Assembly: GCA_934130405.1 (NCBI GenBank)
Contig: CAKOXX010000004.1
Span: 14,386-78,385 of the forward strand
DNA: 64,000 bases
Direction of reading: 5' to 3'
Origin: an uncultured Bacilli bacterium
Lineage (GTDB): Bacteria; Bacillota_I; Bacilli_A; RF39; UBA660
The notes under the pieces are model-generated. The model was not told the origin of the DNA and ran no database searches. It saw nothing but the letters and a program-made list of their open reading frames with translations. The translations under genes were made by a program, and so were the position numbers. Below, one piece after another: positions 34,073 through 41,113 of the stretch. Position 1 is the first letter of the stretch. Each line of letters begins with the position of its first letter.

Positions 34073-34192
34073 TTAGTCCATATTGTTTAATGCTTTTGGT
34101 TCATCAACTAGCCACCAAAGACATCCTACACTAGCAGATGCTGTAGCTAACATTCCTAAAGCTACTAGTAATTTTGCAACTCTCTTTTTCAT
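34073..34192 (-). CDS. agrD: AgrD-like precursor of a cyclic autoinducing peptide
   Basis: 39 aa, found by reading the gap after agrB on the - strand. Amphipathic N-terminus MKKRVAKLLVALGMLATASA, core SVGCLWWLV, then acidic/polar tail DEPKALNNMD. This matches the AgrD plan: leader helix, a Cys that forms the thiolactone (Cys24), a hydrophobic end of the ring, and a charged tail with a conserved Pro that AgrB removes. By analogy with Staphylococcus the ring would start at Cys24 and end at Leu28 or Val29. SD GAGG 9 bases before the ATG; 40 bases after agrB. Confidence 0.9.
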   Translation of the reverse strand: MKKRVAKLLVALGMLATASASVGCLWWLVDEPKALNNMD

Positions 34193-34232
34193 AATTTTTT
34201 CCTCTTTTCTATTTTAAATGTCTTTTTGACAT

Positions 34233-34817
34233 TTAAACCGTTAAGTAATTTCTATATGGCATTCCATATAGTTTGTAGGTTACAGGTAAAATAAGTATTG
34301 TTTCTATTATTAAACCTGACAAGAGATAAGTAGATATTTCATTATTGTTAAATACTATTACTAAAATCGAATATGTAACTGCGAGTAGACAAGCCGCTAT
34401 TTTTCTAAGTTTTCTTTTCCTTTCATTTGTAAGCGGTCTTTTTACTGTATCAGCAGGTGCATATAGAATGAAACAAACTAGACAAAAGATGCAAATTCCA
34501 ATTTTGACTGGTAATGTAATAGTTATCTTTGTTAGTAATAAGGGAATACCAAGTAGCAATGTCATAGAAGAAATCAAGCAAGTTGATGATTTATTAGCAT
34601 GTAAACCGAATGCTGGATATCTAATAATATTGAAAAATATTAATGATAAAGTAAATTCTTTTAATATTCCGAGTAGAAATGCTAAAGGAAATATTATTAG
34701 TAATTTACCAAAAGTTAGATAAATTCCTTCCAGTCCATATCGCAGTTCTTCTTCTTGTATTTCTATATTGTTATTTTTAACAAAAGATATACAACCATTT
34801 AAAAATTTTTCTTTCAT
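34233..34817 (-). CDS. agrB: AgrB accessory peptidase and exporter
   Basis: 194 aa membrane protein with about 5-6 helices. The cysteine peptidase dyad is visible: His73 and Cys80 in RYPAFGLHANKSSTC, seven residues apart as in Staphylococcus AgrB (His77/Cys84). Also YAPADTVKRPL, a family motif. It cuts the AgrD C-terminal tail and forms the thiolactone. Start chosen at the ATG 8 bases after GAGAGGT; the longer open frame has no SD. Cotranscribed with agrD. Confidence 0.94.
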   Translation of the reverse strand: MKEKFLNGCISFVKNNNIEIQEEELRYGLEGIYLTFGKLLIIFPLAFLLGILKEFTLSLIFFNIIRYPAFGLHANKSSTCLISSMTLLLGIPLLLTKITITLPVKIGICIFCLVCFILYAPADTVKRPLTNERKRKLRKIAACLLAVTYSILVIVFNNNEISTYLLSGLIIETILILPVTYKLYGMPYRNYLTV

Positions 34818-34937
34818 CTTTATACCTCTCTTGTTGTAATAATCGTACAATAAAAATTTCCTATTTCTGGAATTAGTCAATTTAGGTTGCAAAATTTGTC
34901 GAAAAGTAGAAAAAACATTTAAAAAAGCAGCAAAATT

Positions 34938-34971
34938 TACCATTTAAGGTGACAATAATACCATTTACGGT
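34938..34971. promoter_or_regulatory. LytTR-type direct repeat, putative AgrA operator
   Basis: TACCATTTAAGGT (34938-34950) and TACCATTTACGGT (34959-34971): 12 of 13 bases identical, 21 bp apart, i.e. two helical turns. The spacing is that of LytTR regulator sites. About 120 bases upstream of agrB on one side and 111 bases upstream of csp on the other. On the + strand a -10-like TAAGAT at 35001-35006 would give a start about 42 bases after the second repeat. Confidence 0.6.
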
Positions 34972-35082
34972 AAAAAAATTAATATCACCGAAAAATATGA
35001 TAAGATACAATTACATCGTTTTAAGAAGTCGGAGTTAAGCCAACTTAATTAATTGGTGTAATAATTTATGGAGGTGAGCCGC

Positions 35083-35301
35083 ATGATAGGCAAAGTAAAA
35101 TGGTTTAATAATGAGAAAGGGTATGGATTTATTGAATATAAAGAAAATGAAGACATCTTTGTTCACTATTCAACCATTAACATCACAGGTTATAAGACTT
35201 TATCGGAGGGTCAATATGTGGAATTTACTTTACTTGAAACTAGTAAAGGATACCAAGCCGTTGATGTAACGCCTGTTAAGGAACCAGCTATTGTAAAATA
35301 G
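35083..35301 (+). CDS. csp: cold-shock domain RNA chaperone (CspA family)
   Basis: 72 aa. RNP1 KGYGFIEY at 12-19 and RNP2 DIFVHYS at 24-30; a single cold-shock domain. Binds single-stranded RNA/DNA and melts RNA structure. ATG chosen after GGAGGTG. The leader contains AGTTAAG-CCAA-CTTAATT, a possible thermosensitive stem. Its only upstream neighbours are the agrB gene (divergent) and the LytTR repeats, so agr control is possible. Confidence 0.96.
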   Translation: MIGKVKWFNNEKGYGFIEYKENEDIFVHYSTINITGYKTLSEGQYVEFTLLETSKGYQAVDVTPVKEPAIVK

Positions 35302-35315
35302 TTGGTTTTCTTTTG
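35282..35315 (+). terminator. terminator overlapping the csp stop
   Basis: AACCAGCTATT / AATAGTTGGTT (one G-U), 4-base loop, then TTCTTTT. The TAG stop of csp lies in the second arm. Confidence 0.8.
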
Positions 35316-35318
35316 CCA

Positions 35319-35362
35319 GTAATTTTCATAATTTGACGGTAATTATCCCATAATTTTTGACA
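35319..35362 (+). repeat. imperfect tandem repeat upstream of hpf
   Basis: GTAATTTTC..CATAATTTGAC (35319-35337) is repeated as GTAATTATC..CATAATTTTTGAC (35339-35361), a 20-22 bp period. It ends about 10 bases before the predicted hpf -35. Could be an operator or simple AT-rich duplication. Confidence 0.35.
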
Positions 35363-35372
35363 ACAAACTCTC

Positions 35373-35401
35373 TTCTTTTTTTACTACAATTATGCTATAC
35401 T
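35373..35401 (+). promoter_or_regulatory. promoter of hpf
   Basis: Extended -10 TG-C-TATACT with a weak TTCTTT -35 at 17 bp. A TTGACA at 35357 is too far (33 bp) to pair with it. Confidence 0.5.
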
Positions 35402-35422
35402 ACAGGTAAGGAGAGTGATAAT

Positions 35423-35953
35423 ATGGAAATAATTATCCGTGGTGACAAAATTGAAGTTACTAAAGCAATGAAAGATTATATTGAGGAGAAATTAAAACGA
35501 CTAGATAAGTATCTTGAAAATAGTGATGAAGTAAGAGCAACAGTTGTAGTTAGAGTATCTTCTCATCGTCAAACTGTGGAGATAACTATTCCACTTCACA
35601 ACTATATTATTCGTTCCGAAGAAACACAAGATGATTTTTATGCAGCAGTAGATAAAGCTATCGATATAATGGAACGACAAATAAGAAAAAATAAAACAAG
35701 ACTTAAGGCACGCGAAGAGAAATCAAGAATAGATTTCAAAATGATTGATATTATAGAAGAAGATGAGGAAAAAGAAAATAAAATCATCAAAAGAAAAAAA
35801 GTAGAAGTTAAACCAATGGATGAAGAAGAAGCAATACTTCAAATGGAACTTATAGGACATCAATTCTATCTATTTAAAAATATAGATACTTCAAAAGAAG
35901 CTGTAGTTTATAAAAGAAAAAATGGTGGCTATGGTTTAATAGAAGCCGAATAA
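35423..35953 (+). CDS. hpf: long-form ribosome hibernation promoting factor
   Basis: 176 aa. N-terminal HPF/YfiA domain (~1-100: IIIRGDKIEVTKAMKDYIEEK), a charged linker and the C-terminal dimerisation domain (~120-176: MDEEEAILQMELIGHQFYLF, GGYGLIE). The long form alone makes 100S ribosome dimers in stationary phase. ATG after GGAGAGTG; its long open extension upstream has no SD. Own promoter and terminator. Confidence 0.97.
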   Translation: MEIIIRGDKIEVTKAMKDYIEEKLKRLDKYLENSDEVRATVVVRVSSHRQTVEITIPLHNYIIRSEETQDDFYAAVDKAIDIMERQIRKNKTRLKAREEKSRIDFKMIDIIEEDEEKENKIIKRKKVEVKPMDEEEAILQMELIGHQFYLFKNIDTSKEAVVYKRKNGGYGLIEAE

Positions 35954-35957
35954 TGAT

Positions 35958-35986
35958 AGAGCAGTTAGTAATAGCTGCTCTTTTCT
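35958..35986 (+). terminator. terminator of hpf
   Basis: AGAGCAG - 10-base loop - CTGCTCT then TTTC, 5 bases after the stop. Confidence 0.85.
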
Positions 35987-35991
35987 AAATC

Positions 35992-36020
35992 TTGAAAAAA
36001 ATAGGCATTTATGATAATTT
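35992..36020 (+). promoter_or_regulatory. promoter of cysS
   Basis: TTGAAA, 17 bp, TAATTT with extended TG-A, right after the hpf terminator. No T-box leader fits in the short gap. Confidence 0.5.
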
Positions 36021-36046
36021 ATATAGAAGAAAAGTGAGGGATAAGT

Positions 36047-37438
36047 ATGAAATTATACAATACTAGAACTAGACAGGTAGAAGAGTTAAAACCTAAGCAT
36101 GGTAACACTATAAAGATGTATACTTGTGGACCTACAGTTTATCATTACGCACATATTGGAAATTTAAGAACTTATATTTCAGAAGATATCTTAGAAAAAG
36201 GTTTAAAATTTTTAGGTTATGATGTTCAGAGAGTAATGAATATAACGGATGTTGGTCATTTAGTCGGTGATGGTGATACCGGTGAAGACAAGATGGCAGT
36301 AGCAGCTAAAAGAGAACATAAATCATCAATGGAAATAGCTAAGTATTATACAGATTGTTTTTTTGATGATTGTAAAAAACTAGGAATTAGAAAACCAGAC
36401 GTAGTAACACCAGCCACTGCTCACATATCTACTTATATTAAAATGATAGAAAAATTATTAAAAGATGATTATGCTTATATCTCAAATGGTAATATTTACT
36501 ATGATACTTCAAAATTTTCAAAATATTATGAACTATCTGGCAGAAATAAAGATGAACTTTTAGTAGCAGTAAGAAATGACATAGAACAGGACGAAGCCAA
36601 GAGGAATCCTTTTGATTTTGGTTTATGGTTTACTAATTCTAAGTTTAATAACCAAGAATTGAAATGGGATTCACCTTGGGGTGAAGGATATCCTGGATGG
36701 CATATAGAATGTTCTGGTATTTCAATTGAAGAACTTGGTGATTATTTGGATATTCATTGTGGTGCAGAAGATGCAGTTTTCCCTCATCATACTAATGAAA
36801 TTGCTCAAAGTGAGGCTTACCTTGGTCATTCTTGGTGTGATTTTTGGGTTCATATGGGCTTTCTAAATGATAAAGGCGGAAAAATGAGTAAGTCACGTGG
36901 TGAATTTCTAACTGTATCTTTATTAGAAGAAAAAGGCTATAATCCTTTAAGTTATAGATACTTATGTCTAAATTCCTATTATCATAATCAATTAACATTT
37001 AGTTATGATATTTTAGATGGAGCCGAAAATGCTTACTTGAAATTAAAAAGAAAAGTAGCAAGTCTTAAAGATGAAGGTGTAATTGATAAAGACAAGGTAG
37101 ATGCATATATCATTAAATTTAAAAATGAAATCAATAACGATTTAAATTCTTCTAATATGATTACATTACTTTATGATGTTTTAAAAGATGATGAATTATC
37201 AGATAAGAGTAAATTATTCTTAGTAGAAGAGTTTGATAAAGTTTTATCTTTAGATTTATTAAATAAAGAAACAAATAATATAGAAGATGAATCTTGGATA
37301 AATGAAAAAATAGCAGAAAGAGCGAAAGCTAAAAGTGAAAAAAATTATCAAAAAGCCGATGAAATTCGTAATGAATTATTAGAAAAGGGAATAGTTTTAA
37401 AAGACGGACGAGATGGTACAACTTTTGAGAGAAAGTAG
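36047..37438 (+). CDS. cysS: cysteinyl-tRNA synthetase
   Basis: 463 aa class I synthetase. Zinc Cys27 in CGPTVYHYAHIGNLRTY with HIGH as HIGN (36-39), WHIECSG for the other zinc ligand, and KMSKS in GGKMSKSRGEF near 280. First gene of cysS-(YugP-like)-mrnC-rlmB-sigma; in Bacillus mrnC follows cysS directly, so the YugP-like gene is inserted here. Confidence 0.98.
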   Translation: MKLYNTRTRQVEELKPKHGNTIKMYTCGPTVYHYAHIGNLRTYISEDILEKGLKFLGYDVQRVMNITDVGHLVGDGDTGEDKMAVAAKREHKSSMEIAKYYTDCFFDDCKKLGIRKPDVVTPATAHISTYIKMIEKLLKDDYAYISNGNIYYDTSKFSKYYELSGRNKDELLVAVRNDIEQDEAKRNPFDFGLWFTNSKFNNQELKWDSPWGEGYPGWHIECSGISIEELGDYLDIHCGAEDAVFPHHTNEIAQSEAYLGHSWCDFWVHMGFLNDKGGKMSKSRGEFLTVSLLEEKGYNPLSYRYLCLNSYYHNQLTFSYDILDGAENAYLKLKRKVASLKDEGVIDKDKVDAYIIKFKNEINNDLNSSNMITLLYDVLKDDELSDKSKLFLVEEFDKVLSLDLLNKETNNIEDESWINEKIAERAKAKSEKNYQKADEIRNELLEKGIVLKDGRDGTTFERK

Positions 37439-37444
37439 GGTTAG

Positions 37445-38128
37445 ATGGAAGTATATAAAATTATAGGTTTGCTGTTAGTAGTAATTGCAATACTAATTTC
37501 TTCAATGTTATCAATTGTATATTATGTAAGACATGCCAAATATAAAAAAGTTAATACTTCATTAGGAAAAACTGGTGGAGAGATAGCAACTATTTTATTA
37601 AAAAAATATAATCTTAAAGATATTAAACTAGAAAAAATTTCTGGAAAAGAAAGATACTTTTTCACATCTGATACGATTTATTTATCAGAAGATATATATA
37701 GTGGAAAAACATTATATGATACAGCTGTTAGTGCTTATACAACTTACTCTTTTATTAAAAAGATTGAAAGTAAATATTTAATTAAATTTTTGGAAAATTT
37801 ATCATCTTTCTTGAAATATACAATATTATTTGGCTATTCAATTATTGTATTGGGACTTAGTTTTGAAATAAGTAATTTAGTTTGGATTGGAATTTATCTT
37901 CTTGTCTTTGCTTTCATTACCAATCTATGGTTGTTTTTAGAAGAAAATAAATTAACTCGCCTGATTGTAATGGAACTTAGAGATGATGAAATAATTGATA
38001 TAAAAGAAAAAGAGTCTTTAACTAAGATGTTGTCATCTATTATTAATTTATCTGTTGCTTCATTAGTTTTTAACTTAACATCTTCGTTTCAAAAAATAAT
38101 TAATATTCTAATAAATGATGAGGAGTAA
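37445..38128 (+). CDS. YugP/Zn_peptidase_2-like membrane protein without its zinc motif
   Basis: 227 aa, N-terminal helix (~4-28), two central helices (~125-165) and a hydrophobic end. The soluble part, TGGEIATILLKKYNLKDIKL and TIYLSEDIYSGKTL, follows the YugP family (PF04298) closely up to where HExxH should be. There it reads SAYTTYSF (96-103), so Tyr98, Thr99 and Ser102 replace His, Glu and His. Probably a non-catalytic relative. Lies 6 bases after cysS and 4 before mrnC, so is in the operon. Alternative: a fast-evolving unrelated membrane protein. Confidence 0.65.
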   Translation: MEVYKIIGLLLVVIAILISSMLSIVYYVRHAKYKKVNTSLGKTGGEIATILLKKYNLKDIKLEKISGKERYFFTSDTIYLSEDIYSGKTLYDTAVSAYTTYSFIKKIESKYLIKFLENLSSFLKYTILFGYSIIVLGLSFEISNLVWIGIYLLVFAFITNLWLFLEENKLTRLIVMELRDDEIIDIKEKESLTKMLSSIINLSVASLVFNLTSSFQKIINILINDEE

Positions 38129-38132
38129 TAAT

Positions 38133-38507
38133 ATGAACTTAAATGAAATAAATCCTTTAGTACTTGCTTATTTGGGAGACAGTGTTTATGAAACTTATAT
38201 TAGACTTTATTTAGTAAAGCAAAATATTCCAACTATTGGAAAGCTTCAGCATACCTCTCTTTTTTATGTTACTGCAAAAAGTCAAGCTAATATTCTTGAT
38301 AGATTAATAAAAACTAATTTTTTTAATGATGAAGAGTTAGATATCATTAGGAGAGCAAGAAATACTAAAGGACATAAACCACCAAAAGGTTGTGATTTGG
38401 CCACTTATCACTTTGCTACCGCATTTGAAGCAGTGATAGGTTATTTATATTTAAAAGGTAATAATGATAAAATAAAAAAACTAATGGAACAAGTAGAAAT
38501 GGAGTAA
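38133..38507 (+). CDS. mrnC: Mini-ribonuclease III (MrnC)
   Basis: 124 aa. RNase III catalytic domain without the dsRNA-binding domain: LAYLGDSVYETYIR (signature, acidic residues at 16 and 20) and later FATAFEAVIGYLYL with the second acidic pair. Trims 23S rRNA ends in Bacillus. ATG after GAGGAG; the upstream ATG pair at 38115 lies inside the preceding gene's end. Two bases before rlmB. Confidence 0.96.
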   Translation: MNLNEINPLVLAYLGDSVYETYIRLYLVKQNIPTIGKLQHTSLFYVTAKSQANILDRLIKTNFFNDEELDIIRRARNTKGHKPPKGCDLATYHFATAFEAVIGYLYLKGNNDKIKKLMEQVEME

Positions 38508-38509
38508 TT

Positions 38510-39211
38510 ATGATAGTATATGGTTATAATGTAGCAGAGGCTATTTTAAAAAATAAAAATTTGTGCAAAAAAGTACGAAAAATCGTAATTCAGGATAGTT
38601 TGAGGGCCAAATTTGCCAATTTGCTCCCTGAAAATGCCAAATTCAGGGTAGTTTATGTCCGAAAATGCGAAATTGACTTTTTGGCAAAAGGACTACATCA
38701 GGGTATAATGATTGACATGGACTATTCATATTGTTCATTATGGGACTTTTTAAAGAAGAATCCTAGTTCAGTTGTTATTTTAGATCATTTAGAAGATCCA
38801 CATAACTTTGGAGCTATCATAAGAACAGCAAAAGCTGCTGGGTTTGATGGAATTATAATTCCTAAAGATAGAGGAGTAGGAGTTACAAGTACTGTCGTTA
38901 AAACTAGTGTAGGAACAATTTTTGATATTGATGTAGTACAAGTTACTAATCTAAAAAATACTATTGATGAGTTAAAAAAAGAAGGTTTTTGGATAGTGGG
39001 AACCGATATGGCTGGAAGTGACTATCGCAGTATCGACTATACTGGAAAAATAGCATTAGTTATTGGAAATGAAGGCAAAGGAATGAGTAAGTTAGTAAAA
39101 GATAATTGTGATTTTCTAGCAACTATTCCTTTAGCACAAAATGTAGAAAGTCTAAATGCCTCTGTAGCAGCTGGCATAATGATGTATGAGGTAGTTCGAA
39201 ATAGAAAGTAG
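38510..39211 (+). CDS. rlmB: 23S rRNA (guanosine-2'-O-) methyltransferase RlmB
   Basis: 233 aa SPOUT/TrmH enzyme. N-terminal substrate-binding domain (YGYNVAEAILKN, HQGIMID), then LDHLEDPHNFGAIIRTAKAAG, VIGNEGKGMS and PLAQNVESLNASVAAGIMMYE (knot). Methylates G2251 of 23S rRNA in E. coli. A stretch from about 38597 to 38700 uses GCC, CTC, GTC, AGG and TGC codons that are rare around it and contains a CCCTGAA / TTCAGGG inverted repeat. Confidence 0.94.
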   Translation: MIVYGYNVAEAILKNKNLCKKVRKIVIQDSLRAKFANLLPENAKFRVVYVRKCEIDFLAKGLHQGIMIDMDYSYCSLWDFLKKNPSSVVILDHLEDPHNFGAIIRTAKAAGFDGIIIPKDRGVGVTSTVVKTSVGTIFDIDVVQVTNLKNTIDELKKEGFWIVGTDMAGSDYRSIDYTGKIALVIGNEGKGMSKLVKDNCDFLATIPLAQNVESLNASVAAGIMMYEVVRNRK

Positions 39212-39217
39212 GTATTT

Positions 39218-39826
39218 ATGAAATACTATAATGATTACGAACTTCTTTATCTAATCAGTGAAGAGGATGAGATAGCTAAAGATATCCTTAAAAGAAAGTA
39301 TGCACCATTAATCTATGAAAAAGCCAAGGAATACTATCAAGGTAATTCTTACAATATTCCTTCTTTTTCCTTTGATGAATTAATTGCCTTAGCGAATGAT
39401 ACCTTACTAAGAGCAGCTAGAAATTATAATCAAGATCAGAAAGCTGTTTTCTATACTTATTTCTTAGTATGTCTTAATAGAGAATTTTCATTATATAAAA
39501 GAGGATTGCTAGCAAAAAAGAATCAGTTATTTTATGACCAAACACAAGATATAACTTCTTATGAAATTAATGATTATATTACAGAGGAAGTAAAATGGGA
39601 TAATGATCCTTGTAAACTTTCTGAAGAAAAAGAATTATTTGATTTTATTAAAGAATATATGTATGGTTTAGAAGGCTATGAAAGAAAAGTGTTTGAATTA
39701 AGATTTAATGGATTTAAATATGTAGAAATTGGTACACTTTTAGGAATATCAACTGTAAGCGTTGGTAAAATAGTAGAAAAACTTAAGAAAAATTTGAAAC
39801 AAGAATTGAAAAAACAGTTTGAATAG
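39218..39826 (+). CDS. sigH: sigma-70 family RNA polymerase sigma factor (SigH position)
   Basis: 202 aa. Region 2-like ~20-95 (FSFDELIALANDTLLRAARNY, FYTYFLVCLNREF) and region 4 HTH ~155-195 (FELRFNGFKYVEIGTLLGIS). In Bacillus sigH follows cysS-mrnC-rlmB-yacP; here it follows rlmB directly, yacP being absent. SigH drives entry into sporulation in Bacillus; sequence conservation here is weak enough that a lineage-specific sigma factor is possible. Confidence 0.8.
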   Translation: MKYYNDYELLYLISEEDEIAKDILKRKYAPLIYEKAKEYYQGNSYNIPSFSFDELIALANDTLLRAARNYNQDQKAVFYTYFLVCLNREFSLYKRGLLAKKNQLFYDQTQDITSYEINDYITEEVKWDNDPCKLSEEKELFDFIKEYMYGLEGYERKVFELRFNGFKYVEIGTLLGISTVSVGKIVEKLKKNLKQELKKQFE

Positions 39827-39853
39827 GTTATTATTAAACTAGGGTGAGTGTAT

Positions 39854-40489
39854 GTGAGAGTATTACTAAAAGATTATATGAATTCTTATCACGATACAAA
39901 AGAATATCAGCAGACCTTTTACATAATGGATAAGACACTAAAGTATATACATGAAAATAATTATCAAGTGTATTCTTTTAATCCAGAAGAAATAGTTCTT
40001 TATAAAGAACAAGATAAAATGCTGGGAGTAGATTATCAAAACATAACTGCGCTATCATCTGAAGCTACTAATGAGATACATCAAAATATGTTTAATTTAG
40101 CTCTTTTAGAAGTGGCAATTTATACCTCGACGTATCCTTATTTAAAGCCTGATTTTTTGAAAGAAAATTTTAAGGAAATATCAATGCTCTTGCCGAGTGA
40201 AGATGTTCCTTATTATCGAAGAAATCTAGTTGAAAAAAATAACTTCTATTATAGTGATTATTGTGATGCTAGAAATAAAAATGAAATAGAAAAGATAAAT
40301 AGAAGTCTAGAAACTGAAGGTGGTAGAGGAAGAGGATTGGTCAAATCTACTCCATATGGAGCTCTTTATCAAAATTTAGGTGATGATAATAATAAGTCAG
40401 CATTTGTTACTAGATTTATTTTACCATTCATTATTATTTCGCTTAGTCTTTTAATACCAATATTAGCAATTATGTTTTCAAGAATGTAA
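39854..40489 (+). CDS. unknown tail-anchored membrane protein
   Basis: 211 aa from a GTG 6 bases after AGGGTGA. Cytoplasmic helical part (~1-180) with no motif I recognise; a short Gly/Arg patch (GGRGRGLVKS) near 160; one C-terminal membrane helix (~183-208) ending SRM, so it is predicted to be anchored by its tail. It follows the sigma factor by 27 bases with no terminator between, so they are probably cotranscribed; a regulatory partner of the sigma factor is one possibility, not shown. Confidence 0.7.
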   Translation: MRVLLKDYMNSYHDTKEYQQTFYIMDKTLKYIHENNYQVYSFNPEEIVLYKEQDKMLGVDYQNITALSSEATNEIHQNMFNLALLEVAIYTSTYPYLKPDFLKENFKEISMLLPSEDVPYYRRNLVEKNNFYYSDYCDARNKNEIEKINRSLETEGGRGRGLVKSTPYGALYQNLGDDNNKSAFVTRFILPFIIISLSLLIPILAIMFSRM

Positions 40490-40492
40490 TGT

Positions 40493-40531
40493 AAAACACT
40501 ATGTAATATAAATTTGCATATAGTGTTTTTT
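40493..40531 (+). terminator. terminator of the cysS-sigma operon
   Basis: AAAACACTAT / ATAGTGTTTT around a 17-base loop, then T's, 3 bases after the last stop. Confidence 0.8.
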
Positions 40532-40555
40532 CTATGTAAGTAAATTATTTTGACC

Positions 40556-40582
40556 ATAAAAAAACCTTACGCAAAGTAAGGT
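40556..40582 (-). terminator. terminator of the HU gene
   Basis: On the - strand ACCTTAC - TTTGC - GTAAGGT followed by T's. Confidence 0.9.
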
Positions 40583-40592
40583 CTTAGAACTA

Positions 40593-40868
40593 TTATTTAT
40601 TAACAGCCTCTTTTAAAGCAGTTCCAGCTTTGAATCCAACATTTTTGCTAGCTGCGATATGGATTGTTTCACCAGTTTGTGGGTTGCGTCCATCACGAGC
40701 AGCACGTTCAGAAATTTTGAATACACCAAATCCTGCTACAGATACTTTATTTCCTTTTACAAGTTCATCTTTAAATAAATCAAATGTTGCAGAAAAAACT
40801 TTTTCAACATCAGATTTGCTTAAACCTGTTGTACTTGCAATAGCTTCCATCATTTCAGACTTTTTCAT
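40593..40868 (-). CDS. hup: DNA-binding protein HU
   Basis: 91 aa. Typical HU: helical N-terminus with GLSKSDVEKVF, body VSVAGFGVFKISERAARDGR with the DNA-wrapping arm RNPQTGETIHI, and FKAGTALKEAV at the end. Bends and compacts DNA; abundant, consistent with its AGGAGGTG SD, consensus extended -10 and strong terminator. Lone leftward gene between two rightward operons. Confidence 0.98.
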   Translation of the reverse strand: MKKSEMMEAIASTTGLSKSDVEKVFSATFDLFKDELVKGNKVSVAGFGVFKISERAARDGRNPQTGETIHIAASKNVGFKAGTALKEAVNK

Positions 40869-40895
40869 TGTTTCACCTCCTGTACTGTCTAATTC

Positions 40896-40904
40896 ATTAT
40901 AGCA
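40896..40904 (-). promoter_or_regulatory. extended -10 promoter of hup
   Basis: On the - strand TG-C-TATAAT, 28 bases before the hup start. -35 weak. The rest of the 245-base hup-uvrA gap is AT-rich with no further feature I can support. Confidence 0.6.
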
Positions 40905-41081
40905 TAGATTTTTTAGAAAAGTATACGTTTAATAGTTAAATAATAGATAAAATTTACATTTTTTGCTAAATATGTGGGTAAAATATAAATAAAAGGACAA
41001 TAATATAGAAAATATGTTTGAATTTAACTGGAGATTATGATATATTACTATACAGAAAATTCTTTTCTTTTTTTAGAAAAG

Positions 41082-41090
41082 TGTTATACT
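41082..41090 (+). promoter_or_regulatory. extended -10 promoter of uvrA
   Basis: TG-T-TATACT, 23 bases before uvrA. No LexA-type box was recognised nearby. Confidence 0.5.
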
Positions 41091-41113
41091 AACAATCGAA
41101 ATGGGGTGTTACT

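Noticed and set aside
34233..34943. Longer AgrB starting at 34943
   Set aside because: The extra 42 residues have no SD and run into the direct-repeat operator; the ATG at 34817 has GAGAGGT at proper distance.
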